Assembly: GCF_024713945.1 (NCBI RefSeq)
Contig: NC_134678.1
Span: 3,844,001 to 3,908,000, forward strand
Reading direction: 5' to 3'
Origin: Dermatophagoides farinae
Lineage: Eukaryota > Arthropoda > Arachnida > Sarcoptiformes > Pyroglyphidae
DNA: 64,000 bases
Positions 14,236-24,697 of the stretch are shown piece after piece. A program made the position numbers and the translations under genes. Below the pieces are notes generated by a model. That model was given only the letters and a program-made list of their open reading frames with translations, was not told the origin of the DNA and did not search any database. Position 1 is the stretch's first letter. Each line of letters begins with the position of its first letter.

Positions 14236-14895
14236 GGTGATTGATTTCGTTGAAAATATGAATCGTAAGTTAAGAGCGAAGCAATTGATATATTGTTAAT
14301 ATTGCGATTAGAATGTGATGATGATTATCAGACTTTTTACCACCCTGGAGATGATTTATGATTGACCTTTTTTGCATCGGCCGTCATTGCCATCTATCGG
14401 GCAAAATAGTGATCGTCCAGAAATTTTCTCGTTAAATTTTACGATAGTAATGTTTCCTCAATATTCATCAATATTCTCTGTAGTGGTGGTAGTGGTTAAC
14501 AGACAAACTCTTAACTGCTGCTTGACCACGGCCATTCATGATGTGCAAGTGGTAAGCTATTGTCGACACGGGTGCATTTTGGTATAGGCTAGTTTTATCG
14601 ACAAACCTCAACCACTGAGCAAAACTGCCAAACACAAAAAACACAAGTTTAAGATAAACAAATTTTCCATCTCATTTGTTGTGGATTTAATCCGTAGTCC
14701 AAGAATCCTATAGGATAATTCCATGATTATTTTTCTTCATCTTTATCCTCATTTTTCACTCAATCTATTGAAATTACGATCAGTTCGTTTGTGAATTTCG
14801 AAAATCTGTTTACTTTTGTGTCATGGTTTGTTGATATTTGATTTTTGGTTGGTGGTGGGTAACGGTGTTGCCGTTAGTTACGCTGGTGACGACAA
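14236..14895. promoter_or_regulatory. Divergent 5' flanks of MDH2 and Slingshot
   Basis: A 660 bp head-to-head spacer with no supported gene. Plus-strand open frames here are short and unlike any protein I know. The last 60 bp before the Slingshot ATG are GT-rich and probably 5' UTR. Confidence 0.4.
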
Positions 14896-17800
14896 ATGGC
14901 CATGATTACAATTGAACGGATTGTTCCAGCAGGTAACTCATCATCAGCAGCAGTTCCTAATAACTTATCGCATCAAACAAATAAACAAAATGACAATTCC
15001 ACGAAAGAAGCCACCATGGGCCATTCTAACAACGAACAAGCGAACATATCCGATTCGACCACGATGGTCAGATCAAATGAAATCTACATAGCCGTTAGGG
15101 ATGCAGATATCATTTTTCCACACAATGAATGTCATCGATATTCGAGGACAACTGCGGCAGCCACTACAGCTGCCATTAGTGAATTAATACAAAAACATCT
15201 CAAAGCGATATTGGAGATTCTGAGACCAGAGGATACGATGAAAATGGTATTCAAGTTCAATTCTGTTTTGTCTTTTACTTGTCTTATATTATTCACATTC
15301 TATGATTATAGGCTGTAAGACTGGAATCACAATTGGATTTAGATCGTACAAGGTATCTATTGGTTGTTGCCAATGAATCGGATCAAAGTTGCTTGTTGGG
15401 AATCGACTATGAGAATGAAGCGACCATCGGCCTGGTTTTACCTATTTGGAAAGACATGAGAATCATGTTAGATGGAGACGGGTTAGTCTTATGAAATAAA
15501 CACTTGTTTACACACCGATATCAATATTCTTGTATGCCTTGTTTTGACAGTGGATTCCGTATCACTACTGGTCATCGTCATCACATATTTAAACCAGTGT
15601 CCGTACAGGCCATGTGGTCCATATTCCAATCGCTACATTTGGCAACAAAGAAATCAATCAAAAATAACCACTATGAAGGGAGTGGCTCTCATCGATGGGT
15701 CATTTCCTACCAGAATAATATAAAATCGAATTCTCGATGTCTACATGAATGGTTGGTCCTATGTTTGTCATTGAACCATTGTTGTTCATTTTCTCTTAAA
15801 CCAAATAAACACAGGTATACGGTGAACGACCAATGGGAAGGCACGTACAATAATGTCATTGATCTAACCAGGTAATTCTATATAGCAATTTTGTTACAAT
15901 ATATGATGTTATGGTCCTTATCTTTTATCGGCAGGTCAAGTGATAACAAGAAATTCGAAGAAATAATCACCGCCAAACTGCGCGAAGTGATGATCTCAGT
16001 CGATTTGGAGCAGGTTACTTCCAAAGAAATTCGCTCCAAGTTGGAAACGCATCTTGGTCGTGATCTAAGTGATTATAAATCCTTTATTGACAAGGAAATG
16101 ATTCGGATCATGGGGCAACTCGAAGAGCCATCAAAAATACTCGACTATCTGTACCTTGGTTCCGAATGGAATGCTTCTAATTTTGAAGAACTCAAAGGCA
16201 AAGGGTTCGTATAATGCTAACTGGTGACATTTAAATTGACCACACGTACATACACAGGGTACAAAAAATACTAAACGTTACATCGGAAATCGACAACTAT
16301 TTTCCGGGCTATTTTGATTACTACAATATCCGAGTCGAAGATGATGAAGCAACTGACATGCTCCGACATTTGAATGATACTTACTATTACATTCGAAAAG
16401 CAAAGTAAGTTATCAATCATTCCCGAGTTTTATCGTCATTTTGCTCAATTTTATTTGATTCATAGAGACGAAGGTGTCAAAGTATTGGTCCACTGTAAAA
16501 AGGGCATTTCTCGCTCGGCCAGTGTTGTTGTCGCTTACATTATGAAGGAAAAATGCTATGATCTTGATGAAGCACTGCGATATGTCCGTACTCATCGTAG
16601 TACGATCCGTCCAAATCCTGCCTTCCTTCAACAGTTGATCATCTACCAAGGAATGCTCGCTGCCAGGTACTGTCATTCAAAGTATTTTAACTTGTAATCA
16701 ATGTTTTTGATTTAATTTTTAATCTTGACTAGCAATAATAAGAATACTATGATGTGGAAATCAAATTCCGATTCTGAACTTCAAAGTTCGTGTGTGAGCA
16801 ATTGTGATGGTCTACAATCATCATCGAGAGGAAAGAATTTCCTGATACAAACTCGTGAACGCGACCTGTTTCACCGTAAAGCCGAAACGGATAAAGAAAA
16901 TGTATTTAGGTTTCATAGACGAAAGTCTTGGCCACCAAAATGCAACACCAAAGATGACCTAATTTTTCGATCGCAATCTAATAACAGAAGACGTGAGACT
17001 TTAATTCGATCAGACAAAAATCAATGGCCCAAAGACAACTGTAATACGGCCAAGCAGGAATTAAGTCGAATAACTATGTTTAAGCGAGTAGAAATTAAAG
17101 GTTCACGAGTTAGAGAAAGAATCGAGGATTTCGAAAACAAACAGCCAACCAATTCGGTAGCGGCGGCGGTCTGTGTACCAACTATCGGAACCAGTAATAA
17201 CTTACTTTTCAAAAAGAATATTACAGCCAAAAATGGTCTCGTATCCAATTTGGCTTGCCAATTTGAATCCAAAGAATCAACGGCGACCAATGAAACATAT
17301 GATTCGAATGAATGGAACACCGGTGTGAGTGACCAAGTCAAGTTGGATGTCTCATCGGCTCTCGTCTATTCACGTCTGATGAAACCACCGATACCTCCTC
17401 CATCAACCAACAGTAATGCAACAGCCGCTCATCCATCGACCCATATTGACGATCAAATCGAATGTCTGCCGGTATATTTATCATCCTGTGAATATCATGC
17501 TCATCTGACAGCCATCGGATCGCAATACTCGGATAAAACGAGCAGTGGTGGTTTACTCAAACGAGCCTTATCGTATGACCAGATGATCATGTTGGACAAC
17601 AATTATTGCTACATTCATTCACCATTATTGCCCACGACGACTAATGTATCATCATCGGATAGTTCATTGAAAAAATGCAAAAAAAGTTTGGCTGTCCGAT
17701 CTTCAATGGACAGCAACAATAATGACAACGATTGTGTTAGAGTAACTGTTATTCCTGGTCACCATGACCAATGGCCACGTAATGAGATGACGATCTGTCA

Positions 17801-18323
17801 TCAATTGCTCCAGCCATTGCATCGAACATGCAGTTTGCCCAACATGGCCGATGATGATCATTTAAATGCAGATAAAGTTGTTTGTAGTCGTTTTAAGAAT
17901 CAATGTAGTAATTGCAAAACGGTGTTAATGACTCCTCTAGATTTGCAATTCTTACGGCAGATGACATCTCATCATTGCAACAATGACAATGCGACAAAGT
18001 GTAGCCATATTGATGGATTTGTTCGACGACGAACCGAACAACTTGAAACCTATAGGCAACATTCATCATCGATTCCAAATACAGCGGCCAGTGTTTGCCC
18101 GGATGAGAGCAAATTCACAGACAATCGACCCTCCGATCATCCTCCTATCTTCAATAGCCTATTAAAATCGTCCAAGTCTTTCAATCATTCTTCATCATCA
18201 ACGAAATCTTCCATTGAATCGGCCATAATGTCCACGACTTTGGCGTCTGAGAAAAAATCAAAGAAAACGTATGGCAAAAGTCATCCATTGGATAAATTGA
18301 ATCGAACTTCAACAATCAGTTAA
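14896..18323 (+). CDS. ssh: Slingshot cofilin phosphatase
   Basis: Eight exons: 14896-15246, 15312-15481, 15551-15751, 15815-15871, 15935-16204, 16258-16404, 16466-16666, 16733-18323; 878 residues. Order of domains: a Slingshot-specific N-terminal region (about 60-225, with RLESQLDLDRTRYLL and LVLPIWKDMRIMLDGDGGF), a DEK-C-like helix bundle (KKFEEIITAKLREVM), then a dual-specificity phosphatase domain (about 205-350). The signature is HCKKGISRSAS (HCX5R, about residue 290), with upstream YLGSEWNASN and LNVTSEIDNYFPG and downstream RPNPAFLQQL. The last exon encodes a 530-residue Ser/Asn-rich tail of no clear fold. Slingshot dephosphorylates Ser3 of cofilin, opposing LIM kinase, and so controls actin filament turnover. 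Start is the first ATG of an in-frame run. Confidence 0.94.
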
Positions 18324-18470
18324 CTGGACAAACCAATATTCATAGCCACCGTCATCCACTCACCGACGGCATAACTAGTCATTATGGTCGAATTAGATAA
18401 ATTTTAATAATTTTGTATATTAATTCAAATTTATTCGATTTTAATCATACTCTTTTTATCATCATCATTC

Positions 18471-18476
18471 AATAAA
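18471..18476 (+). terminator. Polyadenylation signal AATAAA for Slingshot
   Basis: Canonical AATAAA about 150 nt after the stop; the next gene on the strand starts about 130 nt later. Confidence 0.5.
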
Positions 18477-18608
18477 TGAACGCTTATTTTATAAAACAAG
18501 TATTTTGTATTCAACACCATCTGGAGGTGGATCTCTGTTACATATTATATATATTTATTTGTTTATTTGATTAAGAATCTTCTGTTGATAACTCAGTTTT
18601 AATTAATA

Positions 18609-20473
18609 ATGGCTTCCTTGGATGAGAATTTATTCTTCCGAACTTTAATGGTTAGTAATTTAGTCATATAAATCAACTTAATCTGATCACGATGATAATC
18701 TGTTATTATTGTTGAATTGTATGTAGAATAGCTTTAGGAAGCGTTACGATGAAATTATCGATAATTGTTTCCATATCTGTGTTCCAGTTAATGGCTCATA
18801 TGAACCGAAACAATTAAATGATAAGTTCATTTGTTCGCACATTCTTAAGCCATCACCATTACTAAAATCGTACGTACATTCTATGGTGATTGAATTACAA
18901 TTTATATTATCATTTATTCGCTTAATGGTCCTGTTTACAGCCACTTTTTGCCTTACAATAGTAAACAAAATTTCCATGTTCAAATTGATGGTAATCTCAT
19001 TAAAGTTACCAAAGGATTTGGTGGTGTTAACCACGAAACGATTCGCATTTTGAACGAAGAGAAAGCATACAACAACGTAAGTATGATTTGATGACTAATT
19101 CATATTGATAATGTCATTCGACATTCACTTAGGCCAATCAAAAGTACAGTATATTCATCTGCGAAAAGCCGTTGATCACTTCATTGAATTCAAAGCTCAA
19201 TTATGAAAGCTTCGATGTACGATCTAATGAAATCCAAGTGGTTACTTTCCAAGAGTTAGTTTTTGCTTAATTGTCGCTTTTATTTTCATTGATAAACTTT
19301 TTATATCTAATATAGTTGTCAACAATTTCTACAACAAATATCGGCAGCTGATCTGGATCGACTGAATGACGAAATAAAACAAGTGGTCGACACGTACATT
19401 CTTTTGCCAAATTACCTCGAAGATGTGGCGGCCAAGTTGAAAAAAATTATCGACCAAAACGTTGCAGTTAGTATTGCCCAAACTATCATTTGGATGGTCT
19501 AAAAATCTGACCAAAAATACCGACTTATTATATAGGTGTTCACCGAAGAATGTCGCAACCAAAATCAATCGTTACGAAACAGCAACGAACTGTTGAGCTC
19601 GACCATTGAAAGCTATTCAATTGGATTGCTTTATGATCGCCTACTAGACATGGTTCAAAAGCGAATGTACAAACAAGATGAAATATTTGTAAGCAAATGC
19701 CGAGCAATGAACAACCAAACACGAACGATTAAGCCGACCGATTTTGGAGCACAGAAAGCGTTCGAAAATTTTGCTATATCGGAAGCAATTGCAGCCAAAT
19801 TCAATGAACTACAATGTTCACTTTTGTGCACACCTTTGGCGAAATTGAATTGCATGCGGCAAATCCTGGATGCCATAAATGATCAATTAAAACTAACAGT
19901 GGATCAACACGAATCGCCATTTGCTGTGAACGTCCCTCGTGACAAAATTTACATCATGTCTGATGATCTTTTAGCTGCTGTCATATGCTCTCTGTCCATT
20001 TGTCAGCCCCAAAAATTTTGTTCCACTATCGAATTTATCCATTCGTTCAGCTGGTATTTGCCACAAAATTCTGAACTTGGATATTCATTCGTTACATTTA
20101 AGGTAGCCAAAGAATACATAGTAAACTATAGCCATGAACATACTGGCTCTCAAACCAATCAAACGACCGAGCAACATCAGACAATTACATCAAAAAGTCG
20201 CTTAGATAAGAATCTATCTTCATTGGATGAAGAGATTGATAAAATGACAAAAATTATGGGCAGAAATTCTCCTATGACGACGATCACTACAAACAGCGAA
20301 CAAACGCCCGATGCATCGAAAAGAGTTGAACATCACCAAGAGTTAGGGTACGTACAACAAACAATTAGTCCGATGAAAAAAACAATGATTAAATTGATAA
20401 ACTTATTATTAACAGCGGTTTCCTTGGCTCACTTGCCGACAACTTTATGACTGTCTCAGGTCAGAAACATTAG
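18609..20473 (+). CDS. VPS9-domain protein resembling the N-terminal half of ANKRD27/VARP, without ankyrin repeats
   Basis: Seven exons: 18609-18650, 18727-18869, 18941-19076, 19133-19254, 19316-19466, 19536-20347, 20416-20473; 473 residues with phase kept. The N-terminus follows VARP: a short MASLDENLFFRTLM, then FHICVPVNGS, ILKPSPLLKSHFLPYN and IDGNLIKVTKGFGG. The middle (about 215-350) is a VPS9 domain: LAKLNCMRQILDAINDQL, MSDDLLAAVICSLSICQPQ and SELGYSFVTFKVAKEYI (the D and Y/T positions used for Rab5-group exchange are present). VARP acts on endosomes as a Rab21 GEF and a Rab32/38 and VAMP7 partner. Human VARP has about 1050 residues with two ankyrin blocks; here the frame stops shortly after the VPS9 domain, so only the GEF part exists. 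The stop codon lies 6 nt from the stop of ALG11 on the other strand. Confidence 0.75.
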
Positions 20474-20479
20474 CATTGA

Positions 20480-21930
20480 TCAAAGCAATAAAGACATATG
20501 TTGACAGAATGATTGTTCAAACATTTGCTGCGAAAATTGTTCCAATGATTTTCTCGCTTTTAATCGAATCATATGTTTGTTATCAGCCGACAATTGCATA
20601 ATCCTATACAGATGATGAGCGAATTGATCACAGTCCTCAGCCAAGAATCCTGTCTCATTCTCGGTGATAATATCCAATTTCGGACCACCAGAATTATGAG
20701 CAACGGTTAATAATCCAGCAGCTAAAAATTCGACAACACTGATGCCAAAATGTTCATTAGTCATTGTATGGATTGCCATGCTAGCCTCTTCTATCAGACG
20801 GGCCATTTCATCATAGTGAATGTTCAATTTGAATTGGACACAATCCTCGATACCCAATTTTATCGATTGTTGGCTTAGACTTTGTGCTAATTTTTCATCC
20901 TGTTCATTTCTGCAACTACCAATCATGACCAACAGTGGTCTTTCAGTGGATCCATTCTCACGCAAAATGTCGATCAATCTTGATATCGATTTTAATTGTA
21001 GTTGATGATTTTTTTCCGGTCTAAATTGACTCAACGATATGATCATGTTGGCTTTCTTATTGGTTAGGCTAAGACAACTTAGATTGTCCACATTGCATGG
21101 TGGATAAACAACGACTACGGTTCGTCGCCAAAGCGCTTCTATATGGTTTCGTGTCCATGTAGAATTAACCATGACGACGTTAGCACTGTTTCCGGCCATT
21201 CGATAGCAAAATGCCAACAAGTGATAATAGACTAGCTTGATTTTGGTCAATAATTGACTTTGGGCAATAATGGATCGATTATTGAATGTGGATTGATTGC
21301 AGGCTACCACTTGTAGCATATCGGCACTAATCATTGGATAGTGGGTGTATGTGGCTACTTTTGCCGAGCCAACCAAGCGAAACAATGGATAAGTGAAACT
21401 GGCGCCCATAGTATCGATGTAAATATCAGGAGGACATCGAAGCATCGCTTCCAGTCCGACAATAAACGAACCAATATTCTGGCCAAGCAAAGTAAAGATG
21501 GGATAATATTTAGCCAAAAGTAGCCAACATAGTCGAAGCTGTATGAAGTGCACTTTCATCTCTTCGACAGCCAAATCCAATTGAAATGTTTGGCTTGCTT
21601 TTCTCACTATCGTTAACGGCTGTACATTATAATTGTCTATAATGAGAGCAATGGTGTAATCAATGAAAACTTTTCAAATGAAAAAAACAACGGATTACCA
21701 GAATAGATGATATAACAATGCTGTGGGTATCGTTGGTGGAGAGCTTTGATGGCAGACCACATGACCCTTTCGCCGCCACCACCGGCATTGCAGAATGGAT
21801 GAAAAAAAGCAACCACTTTTCCATTACCGTTTATTGTGTATCGAGTACGAATCTGTTCATGTTTATAGCCCACGTACAATTTAAGCAGATAAATGGGCAT
21901 CAAAATTCCGACAATTATGAATAGGAACAT
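20480..21930 (-). CDS. ALG11: ALG11 alpha-1,2-mannosyltransferase (GDP-Man:Man3GlcNAc2-PP-dolichol)
   Basis: Two exons: 21699-21930 and 20480-21636; 462 residues, close to the family length. The N-terminus is a single membrane anchor ([20 protein letters not shown]). Family motifs: [17 protein letters not shown] (about 48-62), [63 protein letters not shown] and [20 protein letters not shown] (GT4 donor-binding E-x7-E region). It adds the fourth and fifth mannoses to the lipid-linked oligosaccharide on the cytosolic face of the ER for N-glycosylation. The ATG at 21930 is chosen because an in-frame TGA lies 21 nt upstream. Confidence 0.93.
20487..20492 (+). terminator. Polyadenylation signal AATAAA for the VPS9 gene, inside antisense ALG11 coding sequence
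   Basis: AATAAA begins 14 nt after the VPS9-protein stop and lies opposite the last codons of ALG11. No other AATAAA is possible before ALG11 coding sequence begins, so the two transcripts most likely overlap at their 3' ends. Confidence 0.5.
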
Positions 21931-22082
21931 AGTTCTTACGAAACATTTTCATGGACACATCATCCAAATTTGATTAATGCTACCTTGATATTATCGAGTC
22001 GAAATAGCCATTCGCTGCTCCTATTTAATGTTTGCAACGGTCACGTTTAGTTTACCATCTTAAGAGCGACGACAACCTTAGC

Positions 22083-22522
22083 ATGATTGGTAAATAGAAT
22101 TTCTTTATCGCTAAAATTTTAATTTTTCTAATTAAATTTTTTCACCATTTGGCTTGTAGGTTACGAAGTTTTACCTTGGCTAACTACAGCGTTAGCTGTT
22201 TGTTATGGTGTTTATTTAACCTACAAGACTAGTTCTTGCTGTGGTGGTAATAAACAAAAAATGAATCGAAAGATCGATCTAGACAACGTTAAAGTGGTAC
22301 ATAGTTTCGATATTGAAGATCTTGACCAGAAGGCTGTTTTCTGTCGCTGCTGGAAATCGGAAAAAGTATGTATCGATATTATCCTCAGTTCATTATAAAT
22401 ATATACTCTATCTAAATTATTTGATTCTATGCCACCAGTTTCCATATTGTGATGGCACTCACAACAAACACAATGAGTTAACTGGCGATAATGTGGGCCC
22501 ATTGATTATCCAAAAGAAATGA
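22083..22522 (+). CDS. Cisd2: CDGSH iron-sulfur domain protein (CISD1/CISD2, mitoNEET/NAF-1 type)
   Basis: Proposed exons 22083-22089, 22160-22365, 22439-22522; 98 residues. Exon 2 gives a membrane anchor ([18 protein letters not shown]) then a Cys/Lys-rich linker. Across the exon 2/3 junction lies [16 protein letters not shown], the C-x-C-x2-S-x3-P-x-C-D-G-T-H motif that binds a redox-active 2Fe-2S cluster with three Cys and one His. The protein ends LIIQKK. CISD proteins dimerise on the outer mitochondrial or ER membrane and affect iron and calcium balance. The first coding exon has only 7 nt (ATG ATT G); it gives an in-frame ATG and keeps phase, but it is the weakest part of the model. The next ATG, within exon 2, would lose the membrane anchor. 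Confidence 0.85.
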
Positions 22523-22694
22523 GGTTATTCGCAAGATCAAAGTGTAAAAGGAGATTAGTAAGAGAATAATAACAAAAAAATATATTAATAAAATTGTAAT
22601 AACAAAAGAATTTATTCAGCAAAAAATTAATGTCAATCAAGTAGGTTATAAGTTAAAATAATTGTATAAAAGGTTTTTCGTTTGATTTTGTAGA

Positions 22695-24263
22695 TTAAAA
22701 ATTGAACTGTTGTTGATTCTGATGATTGGGAACATTTTCGTTATTATTGTTGTTAAATCCAAATTCGGTATCATTAGCCTGTGGAACCAATTCTGGTATA
22801 TCTTCAGTGTTGCTATCAAAGAATCTATCCACGATTTCGAAGGCAAACTTATAGATCTGATCATTTTCATGGTGTTGTAATGATTCAATTGTATCGAGAC
22901 CGCCACATTTTTCAATCTCATCTGCAATTACATTCACTTGTGTTTCATAATGATGGAATATCTTGATAAGACCTTCGAGCAATATCTGCAATATCTGAGT
23001 ATCCTTGACGGTGAGTAATTTACACATGGGCTCTATGACTCCTTGTTCAACTAGATATCTGACCTGTTCCTTTGTTCCATTCATGGTCATATTGGAAATG
23101 GCCCAGGCTGCCTCTCGTTGTAGTTGGAAACTACCACGGTCCAGATTTTCGATTATGGTCGGTATGATGTTGTGATCCATCAATGTCTGGATTTGGTCAA
23201 TACGGCCGGCTGTTATGTTTGACAGGAACCATAGTGCTTCTTTTTTGATTTTCTCTTTTGTATGGTTCAATAATGGCGGCAAATAAGCGAGCACATTCGA
23301 ATCAAGTACGAATTGTGTTTGATCGTCTGTACCGGTAACAATGTTACCAATGACCCGCAATGCCGGTGTTTGAATCTTTAAATCTTCATGATGTAATAGT
23401 GGTATGATAAAGGAGACGAGGCCGGAATCGATGACCATCTGTATTTGTTCATTGCCATGATCAGTTATGTAAGAAATCGCCCATACAACATCCACAAGGA
23501 TGGAAGTATCCTGTGAATGTTGTAATAGGCTTTGTAATACAGGCAATATTGTCACCAATACGGTAATCGGAAGGGGAGGATTCTTGTTACGACACATGTT
23601 AATAATCACCCAAGACAGGTTACGCAAAAAAGATGGAGAAGGATAGCGATGTAGTATCGTGATTAAAGGTTCAAGAACACCACTTTCGATGACAAAGTCA
23701 CGAAGATCTGGTCCATCACCTATGATGTTGCCCAAAGCCCATAGCGATTGTTCGGCAACGTTCTCGTTTGGCGACACAAGCAAATTCACCAACAACGGAA
23801 CTGCTCCTTCGTCAACAACTTTACGCGTCTGGATCGACGTACCTGAGGCAATGTTGGTGAGAGCCCAGGCCGCTTCAAACTGCAAGGTAGGCACATTACT
23901 GTACTTTAATGCATCGATCAAAGGAGGCAGAATTCCGGCTGCAATTATCTCATCGATAGGCGGATTCTTATCCGACGATAACAACATTCGAGCATTCTTG
24001 ATGGCGGTCAATTTATCATCTGGATCCGGACTCATGGATGCAATGACCAAAGAATTTAGGTCTTCAAGTACCAATTTCGGTTCGATCACTCCGTCAACAT
24101 TGGAACTATCTTGGCAATCGTTCGTGATAGTTATGTTACGCTTTTTGAGCAAGGCATCTTCGCGTTTGTTTTTACGTAATTCAACCGTCGCTTCATTACG
24201 ACGACGACGTACATCATCGATATCACTGCCTCGATTCTTGTAACCTCTAGAATGTTGATCCAT
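22695..24263 (-). CDS. Kap-alpha3: Importin subunit alpha (KPNA3/KPNA4 clade)
   Basis: Single-exon gene of 522 residues, full length. The N-terminal importin-beta-binding domain is basic ([20 protein letters not shown], then [14 protein letters not shown]). About ten armadillo repeats follow, with the repeated W/N arrays that hold the nuclear localisation signal: [108 protein letters not shown]. The C-terminus [12 protein letters not shown] and the [12 protein letters not shown] sequence place it with the alpha-3/alpha-4 group. It links NLS cargo to importin beta for nuclear import. The lack of introns is notable in a region where most genes have several, but repeats and termini look intact, so a processed pseudogene is unlikely. 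Confidence 0.95.
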   Translation of the reverse strand: MDQHSRGYKNRGSDIDDVRRRRNEATVELRKNKREDALLKKRNITITNDCQDSSNVDGVIEPKLVLEDLNSLVIASMSPDPDDKLTAIKNARMLLSSDKNPPIDEIIAAGILPPLIDALKYSNVPTLQFEAAWALTNIASGTSIQTRKVVDEGAVPLLVNLLVSPNENVAEQSLWALGNIIGDGPDLRDFVIESGVLEPLITILHRYPSPSFLRNLSWVIINMCRNKNPPLPITVLVTILPVLQSLLQHSQDTSILVDVVWAISYITDHGNEQIQMVIDSGLVSFIIPLLHHEDLKIQTPALRVIGNIVTGTDDQTQFVLDSNVLAYLPPLLNHTKEKIKKEALWFLSNITAGRIDQIQTLMDHNIIPTIIENLDRGSFQLQREAAWAISNMTMNGTKEQVRYLVEQGVIEPMCKLLTVKDTQILQILLEGLIKIFHHYETQVNVIADEIEKCGGLDTIESLQHHENDQIYKFAFEIVDRFFDSNTEDIPELVPQANDTEFGFNNNNNENVPNHQNQQQFNF

Positions 24264-24697
24264 GCTGTTTTGTTCGAACGATTGCCAATTGGCTGATCAA
24301 AGATTTTATTTATAATATAAAAATATTATTGATGATGATAATCTGAAGGAAACCAAATCTCAGTCAATTGTTAGTCAAAGATAAAACATAGAGACAAAGA
24401 GACAATGATGTCACATGTTGTGATTGTGCATACAAATCATTTGACTCAGCCTACCAACATTGTATTCATTTTAGATGTGTGTATGTATTGAGCAAACAAA
24501 ACTCAAACGGACGCGAATTAAAATGGTCCGCTATATACACCCAATTAAGTCATTTGTCCAGCAAGGTGGTATAGCAAATCATCTCTCTTGGTGATTCAAA
24601 TTCAATCATTATTATCATGGCCACAATGTTCGACCAATTATTAAATGATTAAAAGCGACATTCTTTTACATTAGGAATCCAAGCCATCGTGAATGTG
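24264..24697. other. Spacer between importin alpha 5' end and RUFY 3' end
   Basis: About 430 bp with no supported gene. It should hold the importin alpha promoter and the RUFY 3' UTR. No TATA box or repeat stands out. Confidence 0.4.

Noticed and set aside
23659-24243. 194-residue plus-strand open frame
   Set aside because: Antisense shadow of importin alpha.
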